Source of the DNA: JBBQUN01 sp963698395
Lineage (GTDB): Bacteria > Actinomycetota > Acidimicrobiia > Acidimicrobiales > SZUA-35
DNA length: 64,000 nt
NCBI GenBank assembly: GCA_963698395.1
Contig: CAVOQQ010000008.1
Location: forward strand, 1 to 64,000
Direction: 5' to 3'
The translations under genes and the position numbers were made by a program. Shown here piece after piece: positions 43,362-52,421 of this stretch (its first letter is position 1; the number at the start of each line of letters is the position of its first letter). Under the pieces are notes generated by a model. It was not told where the DNA came from, searched no databases, and saw only the letters and a list, made by a program, of their open reading frames with translations.

Positions 43362-44564
43362 ATGGCCACCACTGCACATCATCGAGTCGTCATCGTCGGG
43401 GGTGGTGCGGCCGGCATCTCGGTTGCGGCCCGCCTTCGGCGCGAAGTCGACGACATTGCGATCATCGAACCGTCTGACAAGCACCACTACCAGCCGTTGT
43501 GGACCCTGGTCGGCGGGGGAATGGCCAAGCGGGAAGATACCGAACGGTCCGAGGCGTCGGTCATCCCCAAGGGTGTCGAGTGGATCCGAGACGCCGCCAG
43601 CGCCTTCGACCCCGACAACAACACCGTCGAGACGACCGGCGGGAAGACGATCGGCTACGACGTCTTGATCGTGTGTCCGGGGATCCAGCTCGACTGGGGC
43701 AAGATCCCGGGCGTCACCGACACGCTGGGCCGAGACGGGGTCTCCTCGAACTACACCTACGACCTCGCCCCCAAGACCTGGGAGTTCATCCGCAACACCA
43801 CGTCGGGAACGGCGGTCTTCACGATGCCGAGCGGCCCGATCAAGTGCGCCGGTGCACCCCAGAAGATCGCCTATCTGGCCTGCGACTACTGGCGTCAGCA
43901 AGGGGTCCTCGACGACATCGACGTGCACCTGATCCTCCCGACGCCCCGCACGTTCGGTGTCCCGCAGTTCGCCGACGCACTCGACGTCGTCGTGGCGGAC
44001 TACGGGATCAACCTGCACCTCCTGGCCGAGCTCGAGTCGGTCGAGGTCGACGCCAAGAAGGCGGTCTTCACGTCGATGGAGCCCGACGGGCCGGGATTTG
44101 CCCTCTCGTACGACATGATGCACGTGGTTCCTCACCAGTCGGCCCCGGACTGGGTCAAGAACAGCCCGCTCTCCAACGGCACCCCGGCGGGCTACGTCGA
44201 TGTCGACAAGCACACCCTCCAGCATGTCCGATACCCGAACGTCTTCGCCCTGGGCGACGCCGGCTCGACCCCGAACTCGAAGACCGGTGCGGCCGTTCGC
44301 AAGCAGGCCCCGGTCGTTGCGGCCAACGTGGTCAAGCAGCTCGCAGGGCAACCCTTCGACGGCAAGAAGTACGACGGGTACGCCTCGTGTCCACTCACGA
44401 CCTCTCGAAACCGGATGCTCCTGGCCGAGTTCGACTACGACCTGAATCCGGCGCCGTCGTTCCCGATCATCGATCTGATGAAGCCTCGGCGCGACATGTG
44501 GCTCGTCAAGAAGCACGGCCTGCCGATGCTCTACTGGAACGCGATGCTGAAGGGTCGGGCCTAG
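43362..44564 (+). CDS. Sulfide:quinone oxidoreductase-like FAD flavoprotein
   Basis: This protein has 400 residues from ATG 43362 after GAGGAAC; a frame opening at 43284 lacks a ribosome binding site. The N-terminal FAD motif is VVIVGGGAAGISVAARL. YQPLWTLVGGG matches the quinone-side loop of SQR. Redox Cys candidates lie in GPIKCAGAPQKIAYL and YASCPLTTS, where SQRs carry their catalytic pair. ALGDAGSTPNSKTGAAV is the second FAD motif. It would oxidise sulfide to polysulfide and reduce quinone. The divergent TauE/SafE gene supports a sulfur role. Confidence 0.87.
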   Translation: MATTAHHRVVIVGGGAAGISVAARLRREVDDIAIIEPSDKHHYQPLWTLVGGGMAKREDTERSEASVIPKGVEWIRDAASAFDPDNNTVETTGGKTIGYDVLIVCPGIQLDWGKIPGVTDTLGRDGVSSNYTYDLAPKTWEFIRNTTSGTAVFTMPSGPIKCAGAPQKIAYLACDYWRQQGVLDDIDVHLILPTPRTFGVPQFADALDVVVADYGINLHLLAELESVEVDAKKAVFTSMEPDGPGFALSYDMMHVVPHQSAPDWVKNSPLSNGTPAGYVDVDKHTLQHVRYPNVFALGDAGSTPNSKTGAAVRKQAPVVAANVVKQLAGQPFDGKKYDGYASCPLTTSRNRMLLAEFDYDLNPAPSFPIIDLMKPRRDMWLVKKHGLPMLYWNAMLKGRA

Positions 44565-44589
44565 AACGAGGAGCGGGTGCGTCAGCGAC

Positions 44590-45066
44590 TCACGCTCGGT
44601 GGTGCCACGGGTTCGGCAGGAAGCGTGGCGTCGTCTGGACGTACTCGGGATACTCGGGGTACCGCTCGGCGAGTCGCTGCTCTTCCCACATCGCCTTGGC
44701 GTTGAAGAAGCCGATCGTCACGAGCCCGACGATGAGCGTCGCCGCGCTGCCCGAAGGGAGAACCAGGCCGACCACGATCATCAACACGCCGGTGTAGATC
44801 GGGTGGCGGACGAAGTGATAGAGGCCCGTCGTGGTGAGCGATCCTCGGTCACTCGGCACCGGCGTGGGAGTGAGTGAGCTGCCGAGTCGCAGTGAGGCGA
44901 TGATCACCAGCAGCAACCCGAGTGCGACGATGATCGTGCCGGCGAGGTGCACCCCATCGGGTGTCGGCCACCGATCGCCCGACGGCAGCACGATCAGGGT
45001 CACGAGCAGGATCGATTGTGCGAAGACGAAGCCCCATCCGAGTCGTCGTGCGGTGGCGTCATTCAT
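44590..45066 (-). CDS. Isoprenylcysteine carboxyl methyltransferase-like membrane protein
   Basis: This protein has 158 residues from ATG 45066, overlapping the upstream MFS stop by eight bases. Four helices are followed by the SAM-binding region of the ICMT/PEMT family: TTGLYHFVRHPIYTGVLM and EEQRLAERYPEYPEYVQTTPRFLP. Bacterial members methylate small lipids or act on unknown substrates. Co-translation with the MFS gene suggests a shared operon. Confidence 0.88.
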   Translation of the reverse strand: MNDATARRLGWGFVFAQSILLVTLIVLPSGDRWPTPDGVHLAGTIIVALGLLLVIIASLRLGSSLTPTPVPSDRGSLTTTGLYHFVRHPIYTGVLMIVVGLVLPSGSAATLIVGLVTIGFFNAKAMWEEQRLAERYPEYPEYVQTTPRFLPNPWHHRA

Positions 45067-46423
45067 GGGCCGGCCTCGTGCTCCTGCGGTTGGTCCTGGT
45101 GGTGTCGTCGGTGTTGGCATTGAGTGTTTCGAGCAGGCTTGTCCTCGAAGCGAGGAAGAGGGCGAAGGCGAGCAAGACGCTGCCGGAGAGCACGACCGCT
45201 ACCTGCGGTCCGATCAGATCGGCGAGGGCGCCCTGGGCGAGCGAGCCAAGGGGGAACGATAGCGTGAAGCCCATCACGCGAGCCGACATCACCCGGCCGC
45301 GCATCGAGTCGGTGACGATCATCTGTACGGCGGTGTTGGTGGTGGCGATCACGGCGAGGAATCCGGCTCCCACGAACAGCAGGGCAACGAGGCCGAGCGG
45401 CCACGTGGGAGCGACGCCGAAGCCGATGACCGCCAGGCCGTAGAGGGGGAGGCCGTAGCGGACGACGTCGGACCGGTCGACCCGTGTGTCCCATGTCGAC
45501 AGTGCCGGCGCGACCAGCACGGCGCCGATGCCGACGGCGGCTGCGAGGACGCCGAGCACCCGAGGACCAGCGCCGTAGACCTGGTCGGCGAAGACCACCG
45601 TGAACTGGGTGATCGGGTTGCCGAAGAAGGCAACGAGCATGGCGCAGACGATGCTGACGAGGATGCCGGTCCGCTGCGAGATGTAGGACAGTGCAGAGCG
45701 GAACTCCTTGACCACGCTCGAGCGCACGCCGGTCGTGTAGTTCGGTTGCGTCGGGTGCACCACCAGGAGTGCGCCGATGACGGCGACGAACGACAGGCCG
45801 TTCAGGAAGAAGGCCCAGCCAGGACCGATCGTTGCCAGCAGCAGACCGGCGAGCGCCGGACCGATGGCACGAGAGGCATTGAATTGGGTGGAGTTGAGCG
45901 TGATCGCCGACGAGAGGTCGGCCTTCGGCACGAGCGACGGCACGAACGCCTGCCAGCTCGGAATCATGATGCCGCTGAAGACGCCGGTGAGCGCGGTGAT
46001 GGCAAGGATGATGATGGGGTCGCGCCACTCGAGGGTCCACGCACCCCAGAGCAGGAAGGCGGATGCCGCCATCAAGACCTGAACGGTGATCAGGACCTTC
46101 TTGCGGTCGCGTCGATCGGCGAGCGAGCCGCCGAAGGGCCCCAGGACGAATGACGGGATGAATTGGGCGAAACCGGCCAGTCCGACGTAGATCGACTTCT
46201 GCGTGAGTTCGAAGAGGACGAACGGCACCGCGAGGTTCTGCAACCAGCTGCCGGTGTTCGAGGCAACGGCACCGATGAGGAAGATCCTGAAGTCGCGGTG
46301 TCGGAGGGCCCGCATGCCGTGGTTGAAGCCACCCGGTTGGGCGGTCGACGGGACGGTTCCGGCCGGCTCGTCCGGGCTGCAGACCGGTGTCGGATCGGCA
46401 TTGTCTGCGGATGTGCGGGTCAC
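45059..46423 (-). CDS. MFS transporter (EntS/MFS_3-like)
   Basis: This protein has 454 residues from GTG 46423; ATG 46450 is a possible longer start. There are twelve predicted helices with the family loop SLADRRDRKKVLI and MIPSWQAFVPSLVPKADLSSAI, NSTQFNASRAIGPALAGLLL, and MRGRVMSARVMGFTLSFPLG. This is the enterobactin-exporter/macrolide-efflux branch of MFS. Exported compound unknown. It is divergent from the lactone oxidase gene. Confidence 0.89.
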   Translation of the reverse strand: MTRTSADNADPTPVCSPDEPAGTVPSTAQPGGFNHGMRALRHRDFRIFLIGAVASNTGSWLQNLAVPFVLFELTQKSIYVGLAGFAQFIPSFVLGPFGGSLADRRDRKKVLITVQVLMAASAFLLWGAWTLEWRDPIIILAITALTGVFSGIMIPSWQAFVPSLVPKADLSSAITLNSTQFNASRAIGPALAGLLLATIGPGWAFFLNGLSFVAVIGALLVVHPTQPNYTTGVRSSVVKEFRSALSYISQRTGILVSIVCAMLVAFFGNPITQFTVVFADQVYGAGPRVLGVLAAAVGIGAVLVAPALSTWDTRVDRSDVVRYGLPLYGLAVIGFGVAPTWPLGLVALLFVGAGFLAVIATTNTAVQMIVTDSMRGRVMSARVMGFTLSFPLGSLAQGALADLIGPQVAVVLSGSVLLAFALFLASRTSLLETLNANTDDTTRTNRRSTRPAHE

Positions 46424-46559
46424 GACGCGACAGTACTGGCGCACACCCATTCGGCGCGAGCCGAGATCGTCGACGATGGCGGGTGGCGCGCCGGTCGAGG
46501 CCGTGTCTACGGTCGGGGCTGTGTCGGCCGCCAGGGCCGGTTGCGTTGGGATGATTCGT

Positions 46560-47735
46560 ATGACCTCGTGGTCCAATTGGTCGCAGAGCGAAAGCTGCAA
46601 GCCCGCTCGGCTGCACTTCGCCCGCAGTGTGGAAGACATCAGCGCCGTCGTAGCCGAAGCCGCGGCCGCATCGATGCCCGTCCGAGTCGCCGGATCGGGG
46701 CACAGCCACTACCGCCTCGTGCCGACCGATGGCGTGGTGCTCGACCTGTCGGGCCTGGCCGGCGTGATCGATGCCGACCGGGCGAGCGAGCGAGCTCGCG
46801 TGTGGGCGGGCACCACCATCTACGCGCTCGGGCGCCCGCTCCACGACGCCGGTCTCGCCCTGCGGAACCAGGGCGATATCGACCGTCAAGCCATCGCCGG
46901 TGCGATCGGCACCGGCACGCACGGCACCGGTGCCGAGTTGTCGAACCTGTCCTCGACCGTCGTTGGCATGACCCTGGTGAATGCCGAGGGCGACGTCGTG
47001 CGCTGCAGCGAGACGGAGAACGCCGAGCTGTTCGTCGCGGCTCGGCTCGGTCTCGGAGCCTTCGGGATCGTCAGCGAACTCGAGCTGGCCGTGACGAGGG
47101 CCTACCGGCTCGCCGAGACCAGCTGGCGGGCGACCTACGACGAACTGCGTCCGACGATCGACGAGCTGAGTGCGGCCCATCGCCATTTCGAGTTCTTCTG
47201 GTACGCCGAGGGTGACCTGGCCCATGCGAAGTACATGGACATCACCGATCAGCCGGCGGTGTACCCCGTCGGTGGCGAGGGGGAGCGATGCAACTGGAGC
47301 TACGAGGTGCTGCCCAATCACCGCCCGCACCTCCACACCGAGATGGAGTACGCCATCCCGGTCGACGCGTCGCTGGCCTGTCTCGACGAGATCCGAGACC
47401 TCATGCTCGGTGCGTTCCGAGACATCGTGCGTTGGCCGGTCGAGTACCGGCGGGTGGCGGCCGACGACGTCTGGCTGTCGCAGGCCTACGGGCAGACGGT
47501 GGCGACCATCTCGGTGCATCAGGGCAACGGCGCTCCCGCCGAGCCGTTCTTTCGTGCCTGCGAGGCGGTTTTTCTTCGCTACGGCGGTCGACCGCACTGG
47601 GGCAAGGTGCACTACCTCGAAGGGGAGCAGCTTGCGGCGCTACACCCCAGGTGGGACGACTGGTGGCGCGTGCGCAACGCGGCCGACCCCGATGGTGTCT
47701 TCCTCAACGATCGTCTTGCCGGGTGGCGCATCTGA
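46560..47735 (+). CDS. FAD-linked aldonolactone oxidase (ALO/GULO-like)
   Basis: This protein has 391 residues from ATG 46560; ATG 46551 is equally possible. The FAD-binding domain holds VRVAGSGHSHYRLVPTDGVVLDLSG, with His at the site that is often covalently linked to FAD in this family, and AGAIGTGTHGTGAELSNLSS. The C-terminal half is the ALO domain, ending in HPRWDDWWRVRNAADPDGVFLNDRL. It likely oxidises a sugar lactone or alditol and passes electrons to oxygen or an acceptor. Confidence 0.88.
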   Translation: MTSWSNWSQSESCKPARLHFARSVEDISAVVAEAAAASMPVRVAGSGHSHYRLVPTDGVVLDLSGLAGVIDADRASERARVWAGTTIYALGRPLHDAGLALRNQGDIDRQAIAGAIGTGTHGTGAELSNLSSTVVGMTLVNAEGDVVRCSETENAELFVAARLGLGAFGIVSELELAVTRAYRLAETSWRATYDELRPTIDELSAAHRHFEFFWYAEGDLAHAKYMDITDQPAVYPVGGEGERCNWSYEVLPNHRPHLHTEMEYAIPVDASLACLDEIRDLMLGAFRDIVRWPVEYRRVAADDVWLSQAYGQTVATISVHQGNGAPAEPFFRACEAVFLRYGGRPHWGKVHYLEGEQLAALHPRWDDWWRVRNAADPDGVFLNDRLAGWRI

Positions 47736-47759
47736 AGCGTCGAGGTTCGACGAGCGACC

Positions 47760-47778
47760 ACCTGGCCAACCGCCAGGT
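47760..47778 (+). terminator. Terminator-like hairpin after the lactone oxidase gene
   Basis: ACCTGGC-CAACC-GCCAGGT is a perfect 7-bp stem 25 bases past the stop, with GACC/GGTC extensions that could pair around a bulge. It lies in the convergent gap before the small membrane protein. No T-run follows. Confidence 0.45.
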
Positions 47779-47854
47779 CGGTGGTCTCGCCGTATTCCGG
47801 TCGCCCTCGGTCGCTGAGACGCGGGCGTCGACCGGCAGTGGGATCAGGGGCGGC

Positions 47855-48232
47855 TCAGGCGTCGACGGGATCTGATGCCGGGGTCGCCGGTTGGTGGGGA
47901 GTCCCGAAGCGGAACTCTCGCGAGCCTCTCGACCGAGCGATCGCGACCGCGCCACCGATGATCCAGAGGCTGAAGAGCCCGAAACCGGCGAGTGCCTGTT
48001 TGCTGGCGCTGCTGTTGGTGTAGGTCTCGGCGTGTTCCTGGGCTGCGGTGGTGTCGCCCGGTGCCGAGCCGAGTGGCGCCGCTCGCTGGGCCGTCCCGGC
48101 CATCAAGGCGGCGATGGTCAAGAGGATGGCGATGGCGACGATCACGGCGGCCACCGCCAGTTGGTTGAGGCTGAACACCCACTGTCCGTTCTGGCGAATG
48201 CCGCGCGGGCGTGCCGGGGTCGGTGTCGTCAT
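47855..48232 (-). CDS. Small two-helix membrane protein of unknown function
   Basis: This 125-residue protein has one helix near 26-46 (LAVAAVIVAIAILLTIAALMAG) and one near 82-98, separated by a Ser/Thr/Ala-rich loop. Both ends are cytoplasmic by charge. No recognised domain. It is divergent from the ArsR-family gene of the MmpL cassette, but I see no shared function. Confidence 0.62.
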   Translation of the reverse strand: MTTPTPARPRGIRQNGQWVFSLNQLAVAAVIVAIAILLTIAALMAGTAQRAAPLGSAPGDTTAAQEHAETYTNSSASKQALAGFGLFSLWIIGGAVAIARSRGSREFRFGTPHQPATPASDPVDA

Positions 48233-48305
48233 GTGGCCAGTCTGGCACCACCGTCACCGATTGCTGCATCGGCGCCCGGGTGAAGGACGAGGGTTGTTTA
48301 TATTC

Positions 48306-48321
48306 CTCTACGGTCATAGAG
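48306..48321 (+). promoter_or_regulatory. Inverted repeat directly before the ArsR-family gene
   Basis: CTCTA-CGGTCA-TAGAG (5+6+5) ends eight bases before the start codon at 48329, within an AT-rich stretch that includes TTGTTTATATT. It fits an operator for autoregulation. Confidence 0.5.
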
Positions 48322-48328
48322 TGCTGTA

Positions 48329-48658
48329 ATGCCGGAAGCCTTGCCAGTCGAACTCCTCGAGCATGTCGCCGAACGTTTCCGAGTGCTCGGCGACACGACT
48401 CGCCTGTCGATCGTGAGTGCGCTCATCGATCATGGCGAGTCGAACGTGGGGCAATTGGTCGATTTGCTCGGCGCCGGGCAGGCGAATGTCTCCAAGCATC
48501 TGCGGATCCTGCACGAAGCAGGTGTCGTCAGCCGGCGTCCGGAAGGGACGTCGGTGTACTACTCGGCCACCGACCCGAGTCTCATGTCGTTGTGCTCGAT
48601 CGTGTGTCAGCGCCTCCGTGAGCAAGTGGCGGAGGACGCCAAGACCTTCTCGGTCTGA
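48329..48658 (+). CDS. ArsR/SmtB-family regulator
   Basis: This 109-residue winged-helix protein has the DNA-binding stretch VGQLVDLLGAGQANVSKHLRILHEAG and wing RRPEGTSVYY. It lacks the CVCD motif of As-sensing ArsR. Two Cys lie four residues apart in the C-terminal helix (Cys89 and Cys93, LCSIVCQRL), which could bind a metal or form a persulfide switch as in SqrR/BigR types. It heads a cassette with an MmpL transporter and an SQR-like flavoprotein. Confidence 0.88.
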   Translation: MPEALPVELLEHVAERFRVLGDTTRLSIVSALIDHGESNVGQLVDLLGAGQANVSKHLRILHEAGVVSRRPEGTSVYYSATDPSLMSLCSIVCQRLREQVAEDAKTFSV

Positions 48659-48724
48659 TCGTTCGACTCGGCTCTCGTTCCACTGCTTTGCCCCTTTCAT
48701 AACTGATTAGTCAAGGAGTATTGA

Positions 48725-50827
48725 ATGTCCATCGACGAAACACCACTGGCCCGGCTGGGCCGATGGTCGCACCGGTCTCGAAAAACGGTGATGATCACCT
48801 GGATCGTCCTCGCGTTGGGTCTTGGCGTCTTCGCCCCCAGTCTCGAGCACGCGCTGTCCGGAGCGATGTGGGAAGTGAAGGGCAGCGACTCACTCGCTGC
48901 TCGGAACATCATCGACGAACAGTTCGGCGGTCTCTCGTCGCAGTCCGCCGTGATCGTGATCCACAGCGATTCGCTCGCCGTCGACGCACCGGAATTCCAG
49001 CAGGCGATCGCCGATGCCAATGCGGTGCTCGATGGCGAGGATGCCTTCGGCCCGCCGATGCCCGCACAGCCGGGCATGGACGGACAGACCGTCATGATCC
49101 AGGCGGGTGCGATCGTCGATCCGACCGAGGCGGTCAAGGCGGCGGAGCGAATCCACGATGCCGTCGGTGAACTGTCGACGGTCGAGAGCGGCGGTGATCT
49201 CACCGTGGCGCTCACCGGTTCGCCGGCCTTCTGGGGCGACTTCAATGCGGTCAACCGGGAAGGGATGGTGAAGGCCGAGATCCTGACCTGGCCGGTGACC
49301 GCCATCATCTTGGTCATCGCCTTCGGCACGCTGGCTGCTGCCGGGTTGCCGCTGCTGCTCACGGCTGCCGGGCTGGCCGCCTCGATGGGAGTGCTGTTCG
49401 GCATCACCCAGTTCACCGATCTGTCGATCTGGACGCTCAACTTCGCCATGATGTTCGCGCTGGCGCTCGGCATCGACTACGCCTTGTTCATCGTCACCCG
49501 TTTCCGAGCGGCATTGCATGCGCAACCCGATCAGGTCGAACACGCCATCGGTATCACCATGGACACCGCGGGCAAGGCGGTGTTGTTCTCCGGATTGACG
49601 GTCATGATCTCGCTGTCGGCAGTGTTGCTCGTGCCGATTCCTGCCTTCCAGTCGATGGCCGCCGGCATGATGCTCGCCGTCGGCTTCGTGATGCTGGCGG
49701 CGCTCACCCTGCTGCCGGCCCTGCTCGGCCCGGGTATCGATCGTTTCGCCCTCCCGTGGCACAGCGTCGGTGACCACCGCAGCCAGTGGTTCGAGGACAT
49801 GGCCCGCAAGATCGAAGGCAAGCGCGTGGTGGCCGCCGTCGGAGCCGCCGCCATCCTGCTCGGCCTGGCCGTGCCACTGCTCGGCCTGAAGACCGGCATG
49901 CCGAGCATCTCGGTGTTGCCGAAGGACGAACAGGCTCGGCAGGGCTATGACCTGCTCGGCCAGGCGTTCGGTCCGGGCGGCCCCGGCCCGATCCAGATCA
50001 TCGTGCCCGCCGGGATGGATGCCGCCGCGGTGGCCGATCAAGTCGGTACCACCGAGGGCATTGCCATGGCCTTCCCTCCGGCCCCTGGTGCCGAGGGTGC
50101 GTCGATGATCAACGCCGTCTCTGCCTTCGATCCCTCCTCGCCCGAGGCGCTCGACATGATCGCCACCCTGCGAGGCGAGTTGCCTGCCGGCGTGCTCGTC
50201 GGCGGCCCCGTTGCCGAGAACGTCGACCTCGATGCCACCCTCAGCGCCAAGGCGCCGTTGGTGATCGGTGTCGTCCTGGTGCTCGGGTTCCTGCTGCTCG
50301 TGATCGCACTCCAGGCGCTGCTCGTCGCCGTGGTCGGCGTGATCTTCAATCTGCTGTCGGTGGGTGCGGCGTTCGGTGTCGGCGCCCTGGCCTTCCAGCA
50401 CGGTTGGGCGGCCGACGTCATGGGCTTCGAGAGCCAGGGGTACCTCACGTCGTGGGCACCGCTGTTCTTCTTCACCCTCGTGTTCGCCATCTCGATGGAC
50501 TACACGGTCTTCCTGCTCGCCTCGACTCGAGAGCACTTCGAGCGATCGGGCGATGCAGCCGAAGCGGTGAGAGGGTCGATCGCCCACACCGGGCGTCCCA
50601 TCGTGGCAGCGGCCGGTGTGATGATCGGCGTCTTCTACACCTTCGCCATCGCCGGCACGCTGCCGATGAAGGAGATGGGCCTGATCCTCGGCACGGCCGT
50701 GTTGCTCGATGCCTTCCTGATCCGCCTGATCCTCGTGCCCGCCGTGCTCTACATGATCGGCGACAAGGCGTGGTGGCTGCCGAAGGTCGTCGGTCGGGTA
50801 CTGCCCGATGTGAAGTTCGCTCACTGA
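48725..50827 (+). CDS. MmpL/RND-superfamily transporter
   Basis: This 700-residue protein has about twelve helices in two halves, each with a large extracytoplasmic loop. The proton-relay motif is seen in both halves: ALGIDYALFIVTRFR and ISMDYTVFLLASTRE. Actinobacterial members export lipids or drugs. The upstream ArsR-family gene, 66 bases away, is the likely regulator. A strong hairpin 45 bases past its stop separates it from the SQR-like gene. Confidence 0.92.
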   Translation: MSIDETPLARLGRWSHRSRKTVMITWIVLALGLGVFAPSLEHALSGAMWEVKGSDSLAARNIIDEQFGGLSSQSAVIVIHSDSLAVDAPEFQQAIADANAVLDGEDAFGPPMPAQPGMDGQTVMIQAGAIVDPTEAVKAAERIHDAVGELSTVESGGDLTVALTGSPAFWGDFNAVNREGMVKAEILTWPVTAIILVIAFGTLAAAGLPLLLTAAGLAASMGVLFGITQFTDLSIWTLNFAMMFALALGIDYALFIVTRFRAALHAQPDQVEHAIGITMDTAGKAVLFSGLTVMISLSAVLLVPIPAFQSMAAGMMLAVGFVMLAALTLLPALLGPGIDRFALPWHSVGDHRSQWFEDMARKIEGKRVVAAVGAAAILLGLAVPLLGLKTGMPSISVLPKDEQARQGYDLLGQAFGPGGPGPIQIIVPAGMDAAAVADQVGTTEGIAMAFPPAPGAEGASMINAVSAFDPSSPEALDMIATLRGELPAGVLVGGPVAENVDLDATLSAKAPLVIGVVLVLGFLLLVIALQALLVAVVGVIFNLLSVGAAFGVGALAFQHGWAADVMGFESQGYLTSWAPLFFFTLVFAISMDYTVFLLASTREHFERSGDAAEAVRGSIAHTGRPIVAAAGVMIGVFYTFAIAGTLPMKEMGLILGTAVLLDAFLIRLILVPAVLYMIGDKAWWLPKVVGRVLPDVKFAH

Positions 50828-50872
50828 GAGACCGGGCGGCCGATCGTCTGGCCGACCCCGCCGAGGGTCGAC

Positions 50873-50908
50873 GTGAGTGCCGAGGGACTTTGTTCCCTTG
50901 GCACTCAC
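50873..50908 (+). terminator. Long hairpin between the MmpL and SQR-like genes
   Basis: GTGAGTGCCGAGGGA pairs with TCCCTTGGCACTCAC over 15 bp with a single G-T, around loop CTTTGT. No T-run follows. It probably stops or attenuates transcription from the MmpL unit, or protects an mRNA end. A direct repeat CGGACAA-TT-CGGACAA follows at about 50919-50934. Confidence 0.6.
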
Positions 50909-50959
50909 GCCAGTTGTACGGACAATTCGGACAACCATCGCCAACCCGGAGGTTTCGCC

Positions 50960-52414
50960 GTGGCAAGGATCGTCATTCTCGGTGCCGGTGTCTCAGGACA
51001 CACCGCGGCGCTCCACCTCGGCCGAAAGGTCGGCAAACACCATCGCATCACCGTCGTTTCGCCCAACTCGCAATGGAACTGGATTCCTTCGAACATCTGG
51101 GTCGGCGTCGACAAGATGGCGAAGTCCGACGTCGTCTTCCCGCTTGCGCCGGTCTACGAACGCAAGGGCATCGAGTTCGTCCAGGGCAAGGCGGTGGCAC
51201 TCTGGCCTCATGGCCGAGGTGATGATCCTCGGCCGTCGGTGACCGTCGAATTGACCGCCGGTGCCGGCGCCGGCACCGAGCAGGTCGTCGACTACGACTA
51301 CCTCGTGAATGCCACCGGCCCCAAGCTCAAGTTCGAGATGACCCCCGGTCTCGGACCGAGCGGCCATTCGCTGTCGGTCTGCACCGCCGACCACGCCACG
51401 CAGGCCGCCGCAGCACTCGACTCGGTGATCGAACGCCTGCGAGCCGGTGTGCCGCAGACCCTGGTGGTGGGCATGGGACACGGAAGCTGCACCTGCGAGG
51501 GCGCGGCGTTCGAGTACGTCTTCAACGTCGACCACGTGCTGCGAGAAGCGGGCGTGCGTGACCAGGCTCGAGTGGTCTACCTGACCAACGAGCACGAGCT
51601 GGGCGACTTCGGTGTCGGCGGCATGACCTTCGATCATGGCGGAACGACGCTGACGAGCGAAGCATGGATGATGGGCTTGTTCCACGAGCGCAACATCGAG
51701 GTCATTCTTGCTGCGCACGTGACCGAGGTGAAGGAGAACGAGGTCACCTACGACACGGTGTCCGGCGAGTCGGGTGCCTTGGCCTTCGATTTCGCCATGC
51801 TGCTGCCGCCGTTCGGCGGCGCCGGTCTGTCGGCGTTCGACCGTGACACGACCGACATCACCAGCGAGCTGTTCGCCCCGAACGGCTTCATGAAGGTCGA
51901 TGCCAACTACGACGCCGGTGCCTACGAGAACTGGTCGGCCGAGGATTGGCCATCGACCTACGAGTCACCGAGGTTCCCGAACCACTTTGCCGTCGGCATC
52001 GCCTTCGCTCCACCGCATGCCATCTCCAAACCCTATGCAACACCGGGCGGCGCGCCGGTGGCACCCGCCCCGCCGCGCACCGGCATGCCGTCGGGCGTAC
52101 AGGGCAAGGTCGTTGCCGAAACGATCGCCGATCGGTTGCAGAACCCTGCGGCACCGGCCCGAACCGCATCGATGGCCAACATGGGTGCCGCCTGCATCGC
52201 CTCGGTCGGTACCGGCCTGCGCAGCGGTGCGGCCGCAGCCATCACGATGTCGCCCATCGTGCCCGATCACGCCCGCTTCCCCGAAACCGGAAGGGACACG
52301 TCCGAGACCTTCGGTGAGATCGGTCTGGCCGGCCACTGGATGAAGCGACTGTTGCACACCCTGTTCATCTACAAAGCCAAGGCTCTACCGGGCTGGTGGC
52401 TGATCCCCGAGTGA
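50960..52414 (+). CDS. SQR-like FAD/NAD(P)-binding flavoprotein (large form)
   Basis: This protein has 484 residues from GTG 50960 after GGAGG. The FAD motif is IVILGAGVSGHTAALHL. WNWIPSNIWVGVDKM is at the quinone-facing loop position. Cys residues occur in GHGSCTCEGAAFEYVF and late in NMGAACIASVGTG, which may form the redox pair of a sulfide:quinone oxidoreductase. The length exceeds typical SQR (about 400). The C-terminal HWMKRLLHTLFIYKAKALPG is an amphipathic membrane anchor. A 51-residue gene follows after seven bases. Confidence 0.85.
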   Translation: MARIVILGAGVSGHTAALHLGRKVGKHHRITVVSPNSQWNWIPSNIWVGVDKMAKSDVVFPLAPVYERKGIEFVQGKAVALWPHGRGDDPRPSVTVELTAGAGAGTEQVVDYDYLVNATGPKLKFEMTPGLGPSGHSLSVCTADHATQAAAALDSVIERLRAGVPQTLVVGMGHGSCTCEGAAFEYVFNVDHVLREAGVRDQARVVYLTNEHELGDFGVGGMTFDHGGTTLTSEAWMMGLFHERNIEVILAAHVTEVKENEVTYDTVSGESGALAFDFAMLLPPFGGAGLSAFDRDTTDITSELFAPNGFMKVDANYDAGAYENWSAEDWPSTYESPRFPNHFAVGIAFAPPHAISKPYATPGGAPVAPAPPRTGMPSGVQGKVVAETIADRLQNPAAPARTASMANMGAACIASVGTGLRSGAAAAITMSPIVPDHARFPETGRDTSETFGEIGLAGHWMKRLLHTLFIYKAKALPGWWLIPE

Positions 52415-52421
52415 GGCACCC

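Noticed and set aside
45063..47612. 849-codon minus-strand open frame
   Set aside because: It spans the MFS gene out of frame and the lactone oxidase antisense; both real genes have full motifs.
48890..50944. 684-codon minus-strand open frame
   Set aside because: It is antisense to the MmpL gene and rich in Arg, His and Gln, as expected from shadow frames.
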